Position numbers and translations under genes: made by a program. DNA of 64,000 nucleotides, from contig NC_052046.1 in assembly GCF_015832195.1 (NCBI RefSeq), forward strand, positions 32,206,911-32,270,910, in the 5' to 3' direction. A model generated the notes under the pieces. The model made no database searches. It saw nothing but the letters and a program-made list of their open reading frames with translations, and was not told the DNA's origin. Shown piece after piece: positions 47,401-61,476 of the stretch. Position 1 is the stretch's first letter. Every line of letters begins with the position of its first letter. This stretch comes from Motacilla alba alba (lineage: Eukaryota > Chordata > Aves > Passeriformes > Motacillidae).

Positions 47401-50400
47401 AAATGAAGAATTGAAATATTTTAAATAAAGAATTAAAATATTTTCAGTAACAACTCACAAGGTATTTTTTTCCTGCTGAGGTTATCTAGATTTTTTTGTT
47501 TGTACATTTCTAAATGCACTGTGTCCTTCTTCAGATACAGAAATCGGAGCTGCACAGAGAATTTGAAATGTTGGTACAGCAAGGTCTTTAATAGAGAAAA
47601 ATTATATTCCCTGTCTTGTTCTTCATACCCTTCCCAGTGATGTACAGTATTCTCTGGGCTTTTTTTTTGTCTGCTGCTGAATGTGAAGCCATGTTTCTCA
47701 GGTATGTCAATGTATAGGGACATGACAATATCTGGTGTATATTTCATTCAGGTAGGTTATTAAGAAACCATTGTTAAGGCAATACTGCGCAGGTTTTGCA
47801 GCCAACAGGTTTCTAGATTTGGGATCACTGTCAGCAACTTTAAACTGGAGTATTGGAAAATATTACATTACAATTATGTCCTGCTTGTAACTATAACATT
47901 GTACCCATTTTTCAAATCAGTGACCTTCAACCCAGTTGGATTTTTCCTACTGAACATATCTCTAAAAATGTTCAGAGATTATAATAGTCTACAAAAAAAA
48001 ATCATACAGTATAGATGTATATTTAAACTAGGTATTATGACCTTACATTTTTGATTTAATTTATTAATCTCACCTGGAATATAGTCATATTAAATGCTTT
48101 TCAACTGAGTGCTCAACCAACGTGACAAAACTGTAGTGGTGGTTGTTCTTGATATGCTATATCATACCTATATGTTTTAACTCCTCTGAAAGTGAGCCTC
48201 ATTGAAAGAGAGCCATATTATTAGTGTTGTACAAATAATAAACAATAATAGCCTAATTATCTTGCTTATTTTCATCTACTAGCTAATCTAAAACTCTTGC
48301 TGGTATCTATGTCAGGTTTCACATCCGCACTTGGAAACTTCTTTGGTTTAGCTCCCTGTGGGTTTTTTTTCAGTTACCTTGTCTTAATTTTTATTAAGAC
48401 TGTTTCTCTTTGGTAAATTTCAAAACTAACTTTAATTTTTATCCAAAATTATTTGTGGTTTTCCTTGTCCTTTATTGACTAACAATACTCTGTAATCTAC
48501 TAATTCATCTTCAGTATTTATCACTGTTCTTCTACCTGTGCAGCATCAGAAGGAAATTCAATAGTTCTTCAGGCAATTCCTGTAATTTTTCTCCCTATAT
48601 TTGATCTAATCTATAAGCCTAAACTTAGTGAATATCTCTATGACAACAGCTTGCAGATCAGCGTCTCTTCTTCTTTCTCCTCCTTATTTAATCAAAGCCT
48701 TCTTTTTTTTTCTTCCTGCCTTTCTCTATTTCTTGATTGGCATTGATGGTACTACTATCCAGCCTATCACTCAAATATATAATGTGGTTGTGACATTCTT
48801 CTTCAATTTCTAAATGTTCAAATCTGGAACATGCTCAAAAACCTGATGCTTTTGTGAGTATAATAACTTCAGATGTGGGTGTTATGGATATTTCTTTCCC
48901 AAGTAGCCATATGGCTAAAACTCTCCTCCAGATTTTTATCATATTATGTTTCAGATTTTGCAGCACCCTTTTCTATGGCTTTGCTTATATGAGTCAGAAT
49001 TCTTCTACAATAAGTAATTTTTTATCTTTTTATTTTTACTCAGTAATCTAGTGTTATCTACTTCTTTTAATTTTTCAGCAATAAAACTGTAATTCACATT
49101 TTTACTTTCCATTTTTTCCATCAACTATAATTTTCATTAACTCTCACTTTCACTTGACTCATAATATCAGTTCTTATCATTCCCTTTTTCTAGCATACCT
49201 CTATTTTCTCTCAGGCTCAAAACACATCCTTTGGAAACACACTTAGTGAAACAGTCATTTAATTAACCCCTCCACGCACCACTTTGTGATGAACACCATA
49301 AAATTACCAGAAAATAACTGAAACTTCTACAGCACTACCATACTACAGACAATATTTTCATCAACAGCATCCTTTGAAAGAATATTATGAAGGTTGGTTT
49401 TGTAAGAATGAGCATTTTCCTCTTCTATTAAATAAATATATTAATTTTCTTTTCTAATAATTACTTGTCTTGAGGAAAAATAGTTTTTTTCTCTTTAGTT
49501 GACTGTTATTCATGTAAATGAACCCCTCCTGTTTCACTAGGCGCATTAAGTCCCGCTTCAGATTAATAGATTACACTGATACAGATGAGTTAAAATCAAA
49601 GAGTTCAGGAACACCTGAATATTTATGAATTCAAAATTGCAACCCCTGTAACATGGTGCCCTTTTTGGCTTCCCTTCTATTACTGAGTTCCAAAAATGTG
49701 ATGCTACTGATAATTCTGTCTTGATTTTGAAGGATTTTCAAGGGGAAGAATGTATTTAACTGCACCACTCAGACACTATTTTGTAGCACAAATAATCTAA
49801 CTGTGTTTGTAGAACCATGCAGTTAAAAATATGTGTGCAGCAAGTTAAAAACAAGAGCTCTAAAAAGGGAACTATGCAGCCTGGAGGCAAGTGTCTGAAA
49901 ACATGATGGTACAAAATAAAATAGCCTTGCTATGTGTGCTAGTTTCCAGTCATTTGTACCTCACTCAGCCTACAGAAAAGACCATAGAAAAGGCTATGTA
50001 CTTTGTCCCTTGTCTAAGGAAAATTTTTTACCTCATGATTTAGAAATATAAGAAGATTCTAATATTACTGCACACTAAGATTATAGTCTGTCATGTACAG
50101 TTGTATGCAGTGTAGGGGCAAGGGGGTGGTTTCCATTTTCAGTTGAAGCCGAGAATGATTAAGAAAGGGCCTAATTTCTTCTTCCGAGCATGTGCAAAAG
50201 TTCCAAATTAAACCTTTGCTTATATCTTCTGTCTTTATTTTTGACAGTTCCATTTATCTCTCATTTATTCAGCAAACAAAGAATGTTGAGCTATGTTCAA
50301 TTCAGACCCTGCAGGGCTGGGTACCTGCTGGCCACCTGAGGTTCATGTCTCCTCTGGAAAATTGGATAACAACATTCCTATCTAGCAAGGTATTTCTAAT

Positions 50401-53277
50401 CTGCTAAATAATCATGTCCGAGATTTTCACATGTAGAGAATACAGAATGCTTGTAGTGTACCAGCAAGCCAATCAGAAACCTTCCTTTTCCCTTGAAAAT
50501 TCTCTTTGAGTATCCTTGTGCAGTACATTCCCTAGTTATTTCAATCACCACAGAGATTCTGTATATATCATCTTGAAAATTAGCAAATTTTGAAATGTTT
50601 TTTTTGTTTTGGGGTGGGTTTTATCGAGGGGTTCATTATTGTTTGTATTACAACCCTCCAAAGTGACACTGTTTCGGGGATCTAAAGTTAGTTTTCTGGG
50701 TTTGTTTCAAGGTGAGCCTTTTGCCTGGCACATAGGCAACTTGAAAGTTTCAGACTTGTGACTATCCCATCTTGAAGAAGCAAAATTTGAGAATATTTCC
50801 AAAGACTGGAAAAGTGTTCCAGCTCCTAGACATCCTTTCTGGAAGCTAGGGCAAGCTTAAGAGGTCTAGAAATCTCATGTCAGCAGTACATAAGAATCTG
50901 CAAAACAGCTTTTAATTAAGAGTCTAACAGGAAAAGAGACAACCTACTTGTTCTTGTGCAATTATCCTATCAATTGCTAAGTTTTGCTCTAATGTTAATA
51001 TGCTTTCAAATGGAAGCTATGAGGTGCTGTATCTAGCCTTGATTTTTCCGATCAGTGGCATTTGCTCATGTCTGGCTATGGTAGTTCAACACTGCACATT
51101 CAAACTCTGGTTATTTTTACTAAATCTTTGAATGAAACCCATTGGATGAATCCTTAGGTGGACCTACTATAACTATAGTAACTGATTGATTCTTATAGCT
51201 ATGAGACTTGATATGGAATTTATTTATTTTACCCTGATATAATATATGTAAAGAGTTTAGAGTTACAGGTTAGAGATTATATAAGCATTCTTATCTACCT
51301 ATTTTGAGACAGAGGAGAAAAGAGAGAAATATCCTAATTTTTTCATATCTCGTTTGGTGATTGTTTGAACTCTTGAAATATTTTCAGAGTTTTCTATGGC
51401 CCAAATCTTTGACTTTTCAAGAGTTTTGAAACTACAGATTAATTACTAGAACAAATAGTTTTCTGGGTGATTATTCAAAGAGTAATGCACAGTTCCCTTG
51501 CAGCTACTCAAGCCTGACCTTTGATGTGCATAATACTGGTACTTTTTTGTTTTGTTTTACATCTTATTAGTCTCCCAGATATCTAGCATGAGATCAGGCT
51601 AATACTGTGGCTGTTGTAAGTTGTAAAACAGAATGTGTGGCTTTCCTGAATTGCCTAGTAAGTGCTCTAACTCTAAATAGCAGGGTGGTCCAGCACACTA
51701 AAGAAAGAACAGAGGACAGCAAACCTCAAGAAAAGCTAAATCTTGAAAGGAAAAAGTTTCCAATTTACTGATTTGATTCCATATTAAGACAATATTATGT
51801 TCTTTTGAGAAAGTACAATTTTAAAATAATTTTTCGTGCACAGGGAAACATCCCTTTACTAATCTGAATTCCTGATTAATATTTTTATATGATTCTTCTC
51901 TGATAACTGTCACATTTACATATCCTGAAAAAAATAAACAAGTTGATTATTTGTCTTTACCTTGTGATTTCTTATTTTCATGAGGGAAAAATATGTATAT
52001 GCAGCTTTTATAAACAAGATATTGTTATTTCCTTTTTTTATCCTCATACAGATATTAAGATTATGTTGCTCATGACAGCATGGTAACTTACCCTAATTTA
52101 CCCCAGGGTGAAATCTTAAAAGATTGCTTGATAGTAACAAATGGAAGTAATATTTGAGGAAAAATGGGAAGGTTAAGGGATTTTTTAAAAAAATTATTAT
52201 TATTTGTTTAGTTTAATCTGTTTTATCTAAACCCTGCTGCTGGTTTGCATATTGACATATCCCTCTAACTTTTGTCCCCCATCAGCAGGAGGCCTAGATA
52301 GCACAGCTTCACTGTCACTGAGCCAAAACCAGAGGACTTTCATCTAGGTTGCAAACAGCAGATGTTCATGCATCAGGTGTAGAGAATTTTGTCCCTCTTC
52401 ATAATGACATGTTTTATTGCTGTAATTTTGGAGGATAGAAATCTGGCCAACTATGTGGATGAGTTGGAGAGGACTAAAGAACATTTTTGTAGATTAGGGA
52501 TTATGGTCATTTCTGACAGGTCCCGTAATGAAAAAGTAATGTTATTTAGAACCAAAGGAGTTGCTGAGCTGTTCAATTCTGACTAGTTTAATGAGACAGG
52601 GAGATGATTTTTGACAAATAGTAAGCTGCCCCTAACTAAAAACTTATCTTCTGTCCCTCAGTCATTTTCTGCCACGTGAATCATTCTCTGAGAATAGTGT
52701 TTTACAAGCCTTTTAATCAATCACAAAGAGATTTTCAATCAGATGACATTTTTTTCTCCTGAATATATGCCAAAGCAATCTGAAAGAGCATGCTTCAGAG
52801 ATGTTTCAACCAGTTGTTGATAACTAGGTATAAAAAGTTTGTTCTTATTCCACACTAATTCATTACTCCACAGGAGTAGAGTCCATTCACCTTACAGAAG
52901 CAGTCCACACATTGCAAGTATAGCAACTTGATAAAGATGTTAATCTGATGCTGTGGAGTGATGAGGGTTCTGTACTATTCCCAAAATACCTGCAGACACC
53001 ATTTTAAAGGATGTACAGGAGTATGTGTATTTCTTCCAAGATTCTTTTCCCTCTGCATATTTATGACCCTATAGTTTGGTGATGATTGTCATTCTCCAAC
53101 CCTACCTCCTTGGCTTGTCTATTTCCATGTTAGGGTGGTTGATGACCTGCATTCTCAAATGGTCTCTGTTTGCCTTTCTTTCCTGTTTTAAATCAGAGAC
53201 CAGAATATATTCCATTTAATTTTCGCAGCTGGCATCTTTGATTTACTATTTATTGGAGAGGAAGGAAGGACTGATGG
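44438..53277. other. Long AT-rich unannotated stretch (8.8 kb)
   Basis: No gene, RNA gene or clear mobile element. This is the longest stretch in the window without a recognisable element. Candidate ORFs (for example 47433-47747 minus and 52389-52586 plus) have no known domains. Confidence 0.6.
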
Positions 53278-53347
53278 CTCTGAATCACAGAGCAATAGAA
53301 TTATCTGTGTTGGAAGGGACCTTAAAGACCATCTAGTTCCAGCTACT
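53278..53347 (-). mobile_element. CR1 3'-tail fragment, reverse
   Basis: TCACAGAGCAATAGAATTATCTGTGTTGGAAGGGACCTTAAAGACCATCTAGTTCCAGC is the reverse complement of a CR1 3' end. It is only about 70 bp long. Confidence 0.8.
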
Positions 53348-55478
53348 AGAGAAGCACTGATCTATTGCTGGAATTCAAATTCCTCCTCATTTTTAATCTG
53401 AATAATTTTATTCAGTAATAGGAACAATTTTCCTTCTGGAACATATCCAAATAGCTTTTCAGGACACTCACAATAATCATAAATATTCAATGTGTTTAAA
53501 TTATTGTCCGAATATGTGTAAGTACTTCTTGCTCATCATGAGAAATTTAATTCATAATTGTTTAGTTTTGTGACACTTTGATCCAAACAAAAAAAAATTA
53601 CAATGGAAATCAAATATACACAATAAAATTGTTGTCACTGTGCAATCAGAACAGGAACATCTACTTATTAAAGATACATTTTTATTAATACAATAATAGA
53701 GGTTTTATCATGCAAATGCATCCATGTCACACAGAACTGTAGTATATCATCATGTAAATTTGTATTTCCATCACAGTTTCAGAATATGATTTCAGAGTGT
53801 CTCAGAGCTGTCATCTGACAAGGGCTGATTTTTGTGTCCTACTATTAGTGATGTTTTCATGTAGAGACTGTACTCAGAGTGTTTTTGGCAAAACTCATAT
53901 TTATGTCTCGGATTTTCTATTTCTGAGCTTTGGAAAAGTCTCTAAAGAAATTTGCTCCTCTTTCTTAGCAAATGCTATGAAATGGTTCTACCTGTGTTCA
54001 CCTTCTCAAAACACCAAGGCAGTAATTCCAGCTTTTTGTACACATCTGCACTGATGTTTTACAGCGATTGTGCCTGCTCCACAGGATGATTGAAACTATA
54101 TGCTGATGTTGGAACTGGAAGATTTAAATTTTCCAAACTCTCTGTGTAATATTGGCCTAGCAACCTAGGATCAGGTTGCTTTGATCCCTGGATTGAAGTA
54201 AAATTCACTGAAACAAAGTAACATACACCCAAGATTCTGTGATGGTATTTTCTTGATATATTAATAATTGACTGGAATTTTAAAATACCCAAAAATGGTG
54301 ACTTGAATTTTTATTTAAAATAAAACCACTTGCTTCTGTTAAATTTATATTAAAAATGAGTAATGTGTGAACCATAGTACCCAAAAAGCCTCCCAATAAA
54401 TTAACTTCAGTCTAATAAATGTTTTTGCAACATACCTCCAATAAAAAACCAAACCCAAACAGCAACAAAAAAAACAAACAAAGAGATAAGAACAACCTAA
54501 AAGCAATGTGATTTCTTGCATAAGTTTTCTTTTTAAACAACAAGACACTGAATGTGTGACAAGTTCCATGGGGAAACTAAACCCATGATTATTTTGATCC
54601 ATAAAGTATAGCATGTTCTGTTTTGAGGGTTTACATCTCAGAACCTGACACAGAGCAGGTATCAAAAGAGTACCACTAAACTAGAAGGTAAGACATAGTT
54701 CTGAGTTCAAACACACAGAGCTAGTGAACAGACACTGGTAATTAGCTGCTTCAGAGGGTCAGAGACCACCGCCAAATCCACAACCAGAACTTGCAGCAAG
54801 CACATAACACACATGTACTTGGTTTCCTGAATATTTTCCTCCTTCCATTTCTGTAAGCAACATTTAACTGTAGATATATGTGGCCAGACTATAGTGTAAG
54901 AAAAATACTGAAAAAAAGGGACATGTTTAATGGTGATAGTGAATCTATTCAAAATTCTTAGCATAGCAGATGACTGTGAAGTCTTGAAGTCTTACTACTG
55001 AATCCTTTAATATCTGTGAGGTCACCATCAGAACACTGGAAAATACAGAAATAATTTTGTAGATGTTATAGTAGAAATTAATTCCTTTTTGAACTTAGAT
55101 AGGAAATGGGGAAACAGAGCAATATGGTTAGAGGATATAAAAAGTTAGTATAAGTAATAAGCAGAAGGTTTTTAAGTAACAGAAACAACCTGGAAAAGAA
55201 AACATTGGGAGTCATAAAAATGTTAAAAACCAAAAGGAAGGAGTGAGTGTAGAATTACAGGGAACATTTCAACCACCTATAAAGATTTCTTTAAGTAAAG
55301 TATACGTACAGTGAGCAGCAAAGTAAAATAGGCAGAGGAATAAGAAAACTAACTAGTAAAATAGCTATGGAAATTCCAGCAAAGAAATGGCATATTTCAT
55401 AATGCCATTTTGTTTCACAAATGAGAGGATAAAACAAGTAGACATGCAAAACATGTATCTAAAATTAGGATTGTTTGA
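53348..55478. other. Unannotated stretch
   Basis: AT-rich sequence; no gene or repeat recognised. Confidence 0.55.
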
Positions 55479-55955
55479 TCACAGAATAGAATATCCTGAG
55501 TTGGAAAGAACCCACAATGTGTACCTGACAGCATTGTCCAAAAGCTTGTGGAACTCTGTCAGGCTGATGCTGTAACCATTTCCTGGGGAGCCAAGGAAAT
55601 CCAGCCTCCCTCTGGGTGAAGAACCTTTTCCTAATATCCAATCTAAACTTCCCCTGGCACGTCTTGTGGCCATTCCCTTGGGTCCTGTCACTGTCACCAC
55701 AGTGAAGAGGTCAGTGTCTGCCCCTCCTCTTCCCCTCAGGAGGAAGTTGTAGCTGCAGTGAGGTCTCCCCTCAGTCTCCTCTTCTCCAGGCTGAACAGAC
55801 CAAGTGACCTCTGCCACTCCTTCTACGGCTTACCCTTCCCTGCACCACCCTCATTGACTTCCTTTGCACACCTCTCTAATAACTATATATTTTTTGTGTT
55901 GTGGCACCCAAAACAGCCCCCAGCACTTGAGGTGACCCTAAATGAGTTTTGGGTT
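55479..55955 (-). mobile_element. CR1 LINE 3' fragment, reverse
   Basis: From the left: the tail (ATCACAGAATAGAATATCCTGAGTTGGAAAGAACCC), GGTGAAGAACCTTTTCCTAATATCCAATCTAAACTTCCCCTGGC, GTCTCCCCTCAGTCTCCTCTTCTCCAGGCTGAACAGACC, and GTGGCACCCAAAACAGCCCCCAGCAC. It is the same CR1 subtype as 21128-21784 but inverted. 5'-truncated, no intact frame. Confidence 0.9.
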
Positions 55956-56091
55956 AGGAAATAAGGAGGTGGTTATCATGTCATAGGTAATTCTGTGTAG
56001 GGCACCAAGAGTTTCATATTGTTTCATATAGATTCTCTGCAGTTTCATGGACTGAATAATATTTTACTGAAGATACTATTTTTTGGTGTAA

Positions 56092-56165
56092 TTATCACAG
56101 AACAGAATCACAAAGTATTCTGAGTTAGAAGGGACCCCCAATGATCACAAAGTCCAACTTAAAAT
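56092..56165 (-). mobile_element. CR1 3'-tail fragment, reverse
   Basis: AGAATCACAAAGTATTCTGAGTTAGAAGGGACCCCCAATGATCACAAAGTCCAAC is a reverse CR1 3' end about 140 bp from the previous CR1. It represents a separate short insertion or a remnant. Confidence 0.8.
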
Positions 56166-57563
56166 GAATGGCTTTTAAAGGGATCAAAACCATGACCTTG
56201 ACATAAGAGTACCATGCTCTTATTTTAATACTGCATTTTCTGATGAAATGAAATAATTTCTAAAAAAAAATCAATAAAGTTATCAGATTGATAAATCAGA
56301 TGGAACTATACCTTCTTAAACCACTCAAATATATAATTTCAAGCACTGATCATTTGATATTCAGAGCAGAAGAATTACATTTAACTGCCTGATATATCTC
56401 TTTTGCTTCTCACAGTTATTTAAAAGACATTTCTACTGGGAAAAGATGGTGCAGATACTTCTTAAAATAATTCAAAACATTTTTTTCTTTGCTGTATTTC
56501 TGTGCGTCATCCTAAGGCTTAGCCAAAGTTGGTTTACACACATTTTGAAAAGCCTAACAATACAGTTATGTCCTGTTGCAAAAAGATATACTTTATGATC
56601 AGTGAGTGGCCTAGAAACCCAGGCTCCCAGGACACAGGTGAAAGGTTACAGGGCAGGAAACAGCAGTTCAGGTCTGCGCCCTGATCCAGAATTCTGCACT
56701 CCTTTAGTGACGTGGAAGGGATGTTAACAACATGTGGTAGGCTGTGGGCACTCATAGGAGCTAAGGTGTAGATACTGTAAATCTCTTAACTGTTTTTGTG
56801 TAGGATTCACAGAACATGAGGCTTACTCAAAGTCTGTCTTGAAATGTTTGAAAGGAGAAATTATTTTTCTGGCCCCAAGTTCTGTTCCAGTTTCAGGGGC
56901 CTGTAGGCCTTTCAGGGGTAGTGCAAAGCAGGTGCCTGGAGGGCACACTTGCATGTGGACTTCTGCAAAGTTAAATATGGTGCTTGAAGGGGTGGAACAG
57001 AACTTACTGGATTACAACTGTTCAGGTATCTGCTTAGTATAACAGTTGACAGTAAAGTGGATTCCTCTGACTTCTGCCAGGTATTAAATTAAATAAGTTA
57101 GTTCCTACTTATATACACTAAAGTAAGAAAACCACTGTAATTCTATTGCTGACTGATGATACAGGTACAACTGACTTATTGTATCTCTGATGTCCTGGTT
57201 TCCTGTGTTCAGATCTCTTGGGTTTGGGACAAACACCTACTGTGCTATTGCAAATACAGCATTTCCATAGAAACCTTAGGGCAGAATATAACCAGAATAT
57301 TTCAGAAAAAGGGATTCAGTTCAAGCAACTTGTCTTTGTAGTGAATGATTCATCTCACATCGTAGAGTGCAAAAACTTTGATAGTGCCCCTACCATGTTT
57401 TCACTCACAAGACACAGCACAGTGTGTTCCCAGTCCTGTCATATCTGTATGGCTGAACTGGAGCTACTTACCACTAACAGCTGACAAATCATCTTGTTAC
57501 TTTTCTTTGAATATCTTCACTGCCATGTGAAGAAAAATTCCACATTTTACCTGATGGAAACTA

Positions 57564-57960
57564 ACATATGTCATTAGCTATTTTTCTTTCTCTGCCTTCT
57601 CTCATGGAGAATATGATTATCACAAAAGCATATATAGGGCAACTTAGTGGAATTTTTTTTCTGAAATGGTCAATTACTAAACATTTCACAGTGGTTTCAT
57701 ATAGTATTAAGGAAGCAGTCATAGCATTTCCTCCAAAATGGAGTCCAATGATATTTCTGTCAAAAATACTGTTTCCAATCAAGGCAATAATTGTCCCTAC
57801 GGAAAAAAACATTCATGGGAGATCATCTGAAGTTGTCTGGAAGGCAGTAATAGATGCTTTCTCTAATGCAGTACTACAGCTTACAAAAGCTTCATCAGCA
57901 TATTGGTTGAGATCCTCTAACAGTTTTTTTGTCCAATACATCAAACAAACATTTGTATTT
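57564..57960 (-). pseudogene. Unidentified decayed coding region (tentative)
   Basis: I do not recognise this sequence. On the minus strand one frame reads continuously for about 120 codons with a single internal TGA near 57813. Upstream of the stop the reading includes LLEDLNQYADEAFVSC; downstream it includes GTIIALIGNSIFDRN, IGLHFGGNAMTASLIL and VKCLVIDHF. Codon starts are biased to purines, as in real coding DNA. On the plus strand a 143-codon ORF (57568-57999) covers the same bases. Such paired openness often marks an old coding fragment. No splice sites or poly(A) tail were seen. It could be a retrocopy, an old exon, an integrated viral remnant, or chance. Confidence 0.3.
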
Positions 57961-60046
57961 TATGTTGTGCTGCTTGCAATATCCCAGTCATATAACTGAA
58001 AAATGTCACCAAGTGATGCAAACAGGGGCTGGATCCATGATAAATCTTTTTTTTAACATTTCAGAGCTGTATTATTTCATATTTTCATACTACTTTCCAT
58101 TCTGTGGGCTCTAAAGGCTTAAATTTCCCACCCAGGAAGGCAGAAAACACGAGCTAAATGAAGAATCAGAGGTGACAATCTCTTTTAAAAAAGTTTCCTT
58201 TTAGTTTGGAGAAGGCTGATGACCTCTTTGCATATGTATCAAAAATTAAAAGACAATGGATGATAGCCTATTTAAATTTTTTTATCACTTTTAAATGTAA
58301 AGTTTCTCTAGTTTAGGTAGCAATGGAGTCTGGTTCCATTACACATTGAAAGTACCCTTCCTGCAAGATACTGCTTGATTTGAAATGTGTCTAGAATGTA
58401 TTTTTTAAAATAATATTTCATAAGAAATAAAATCTACTTTACTTTTACAGCCTTTTTTTCTGCTTTCTGTCAACATGTGGAAAAATGTCAATCATTTCTG
58501 GAAGCTTAGAAAACTTGTTCTAATTTCTGCACCAAACAAATATATCTCTTTCCAGTGTGTCCAGAAGATTCGATACTGGGTTGCAGCATTGTCAAAACTT
58601 CTTTTTTCATGTCTACTCTAAGGTCTTAATTTCTCTGCAGAATATTTATTTGAAGTAAGATTAATTTTGTGCCTTGGCTCTCACTTTAGTAGGATGCTAA
58701 GTTTTTTTTAGCTTGCCCTGGGTGATGACAATGAATTAAGCTTGTTCTGTTACCACATTCAGTTAGAAGTGACTTGCAGCTTATCATCCATTTGCAACAG
58801 GTGCCCAAACATTCTTTTAGAAGAACTTCCTAGATAAAAGCCAATTGTATATTCTAATATTCTTTAAAAAAAAATAAAAAGAGAAGTTTCAGAGAAAATT
58901 TTGGAAAGGTACAGAAATCTAGTCCTGCGGCCTATCTCTCTGCAATTTCAACTCTTCTATTTTCTCCAAAAAACCCTACCCAAAATGCTATAAGCAGGAG
59001 TTCACCACTCACCATTTAAAATTACTATTATTCTGTCTTAAAATGAGGTAAGTTTCTGACTATACAACGGACAATTCCTCAACAAGTCTAATAGCATGTA
59101 ATAATAAAGAAACAGGATGTCTGATTACTTGATCAATGTATAATTGCATAATCACCTAAAATATTCTCTTCTACTTGAGGCTTGTAGAATCTATCCACAG
59201 CTCTAAGCATTTTCATGCAGCATCTTCATCAAAATTAGAAAAAAATCTGTTTATTGATGTAGCTTAGGATTCAGCTAGACAGACACATGGAGTGGCAGTA
59301 AAATATCATCTTTCTATATCTTTTTAACAATCCTGAGTCTCAAAGAGCACATATGACACAAGGAGAAGGGACCAACCTACTTCATATCAGTGAAGTCTCC
59401 TCTCTATTAATGGACCTGGCATTTATTGCACTGCTGAAGCTTACTGACCTTATGTGCAATGACAGCTAATATATTGTCTCCTAAGTCAGCATCAAGTCAA
59501 AAAAAGTATTGGCCTTGGAAAGATTAAAATTTTCCCAGCCCAGTCAATATGTGTCTATGATTCTGGGACCATAGGACAGCTAGTTTATTCCCTAGCTGTT
59601 CTTTATTACAGCAATTATTCACTAATTCTACCAGACTTCTTGTTGAGGAGCCTTTAGTGGCCTCCCAAAGATTCACAAGCTTAAAATGCAGATTGGGCTG
59701 AGTGTAAACACCTCAGAAAAGTTCATCTTCTAACTAGCTACATTTCTTGGAGAACTGGCAGCAGCATGGGAAGATATTTTAAGAAATACAACAATGGGAG
59801 ACAGATTATACGATCGGCTGACACATAAACCCTCTTATTTTTTCCCCTAATTTTGTAAATCCCCTACTACTTGGCCTCAAGAATAAATAACCACTGATTC
59901 CCATTTGACATCATTTTTTCCCTGACAGACTGCTGCTGTTTGCCTTTTTCATACTCAGGAATTGAACAGGAGTCATGTGTTTTCTGTTTCAAAACAGAAA
60001 CAGAGAAACAAATGCTTCATTTGGAGTCAGATAGATTCCTTAAAGA

Positions 60047-60047
<1 letters not shown>

Positions 60048-60082
<35 letters not shown>
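60048..60082. repeat. A35 homopolymer
   Basis: Thirty-five consecutive A residues, the longest homopolymer in the window. The preceding sequence does not look like a CR1 or a known retrocopy. Confidence 0.95.
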
Positions 60083-60085
<3 letters not shown>

Positions 60086-61434
60086 CAGTTTTGTGAAAGG
60101 ACAGCTGCTTTTGAGAACACAAGAATTAAACATTATCCTGAAAATTGCTGTCGGTTTTGGGTGATTTGGGGTTTTTATTTTATGTTGTAAGTGTTTTTCT
60201 GAGCCTCTTCCTCTTAGACCAGATTTAGTCTTGCCAGTGCTCTCCATCACTTAAATTCTAATATAATTCCTTCTCTCTCCAGATGGTATAAAAATAAAAG
60301 TTAACTTCAGAAGACATTTTTTAATTTAGACTAAGGCGAAGAGGAAAGAGAAGAAGAGTACAACAATCTCTCCTTAGTAGAGAAGGGTTTAATCTAAAGA
60401 CTGTGCTGATGGGACAAAAAGCCATACTACAGACATGATAACTGTAATTTCTGTTTGAGTAAAGCCATATTTAACTAAGACAGATACAAGAGCTCTCTAT
60501 TTCACTCCATCTGTGATTCAGACTCACTACTGATTCTGAGTACTACGCAAAAAATTTCAAATATTTTTGTCAGTATCTGAAGGTGTCTGATACCTTCAGT
60601 TTCTGATAAAAAATGGACATAAGAGGGACTGATGATGATATTGGTTGTGCTATTCCTAATTTTCTTTCTGTATCATTTCAAGTGTGTCCATTTTACTAAT
60701 GACACACCTGTAGCTCTTGACTCTTGTAAATTATTTTGTATTCTTACACTTGGGGAAAAAACCAAATCAAATCAAAGTTAGAAGGTAATGTTAACCTATA
60801 GATATAAAGTTTCAAAACATAAATTTCTACCATTAAGTTGTATGTGAGCAAGTTGCATTTAAGTGGGAATTTTCTGTCAAATTCTACTCTGTCCCAAGTG
60901 AGCTTGACAGTTTTATTTTCTTATTTTCTTTTTTTTTTTCCATTTACAGAAGGAGGGAAAATGCGTCTGGCAGAAGTGCATGGAGTATGTCATTCTTAGT
61001 GATAACCAAGTGTTTGCTTTCTCTCAGCTCTCGATCTGCCTATCTGACTAATTGGTGTGACATTAAAGAGGTCGTAAGACAAATGGATTGTGAACTGACT
61101 TCAAAGATACTAAAATTGGAAGGGGAAAAGGGAACAGAATTTGCTTTTGATTTCTGGTACTAAAGAAAGAGTTCAAGAAAATGACAAAAAATTTCCTGGC
61201 TTTGAATTCTCTTTAGTGTACTTCTTTATAGTAAAACTTCTGGTGGGAAGAAATTTCCATTTTTCATTAACTTCTAGTATGCAAATATTTACTGAGATTC
61301 TAAAAGACACTTATATTTCTATCTTTCATATTCTGTAATTTCAGTTAGTTTTCTCAATGAATATGGGCACTGCATGAGACATCAGCTTGTTTTTAAAAAT
61401 ATCCAATATCTTTTAGAGCTGCCCCAGTAATACA

Positions 61435-61476
61435 TGTATTATTCCTTGATGTCTTCTTTGTGTATTATTCCTTGAT
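61435..61476. repeat. 17-bp direct duplication
   Basis: TGTATTATTCCTTGATG occurs at 61435-61451 and again at 61460-61476, separated by 8 bp. Confidence 0.85.

Noticed and set aside
52389..52586. 65-codon plus-strand ORF reading NYVDELERTKEHFCRLG
   Set aside because: Protein-like in appearance but short, unsupported by neighbours or splice signals, and not recognised.
54345..54665. 106-codon minus-strand ORF with a hydrophobic cysteine-rich segment
   Set aside because: The hydrophobic segment comes from a low-complexity A/AAC-rich tract; no splice sites or homology.
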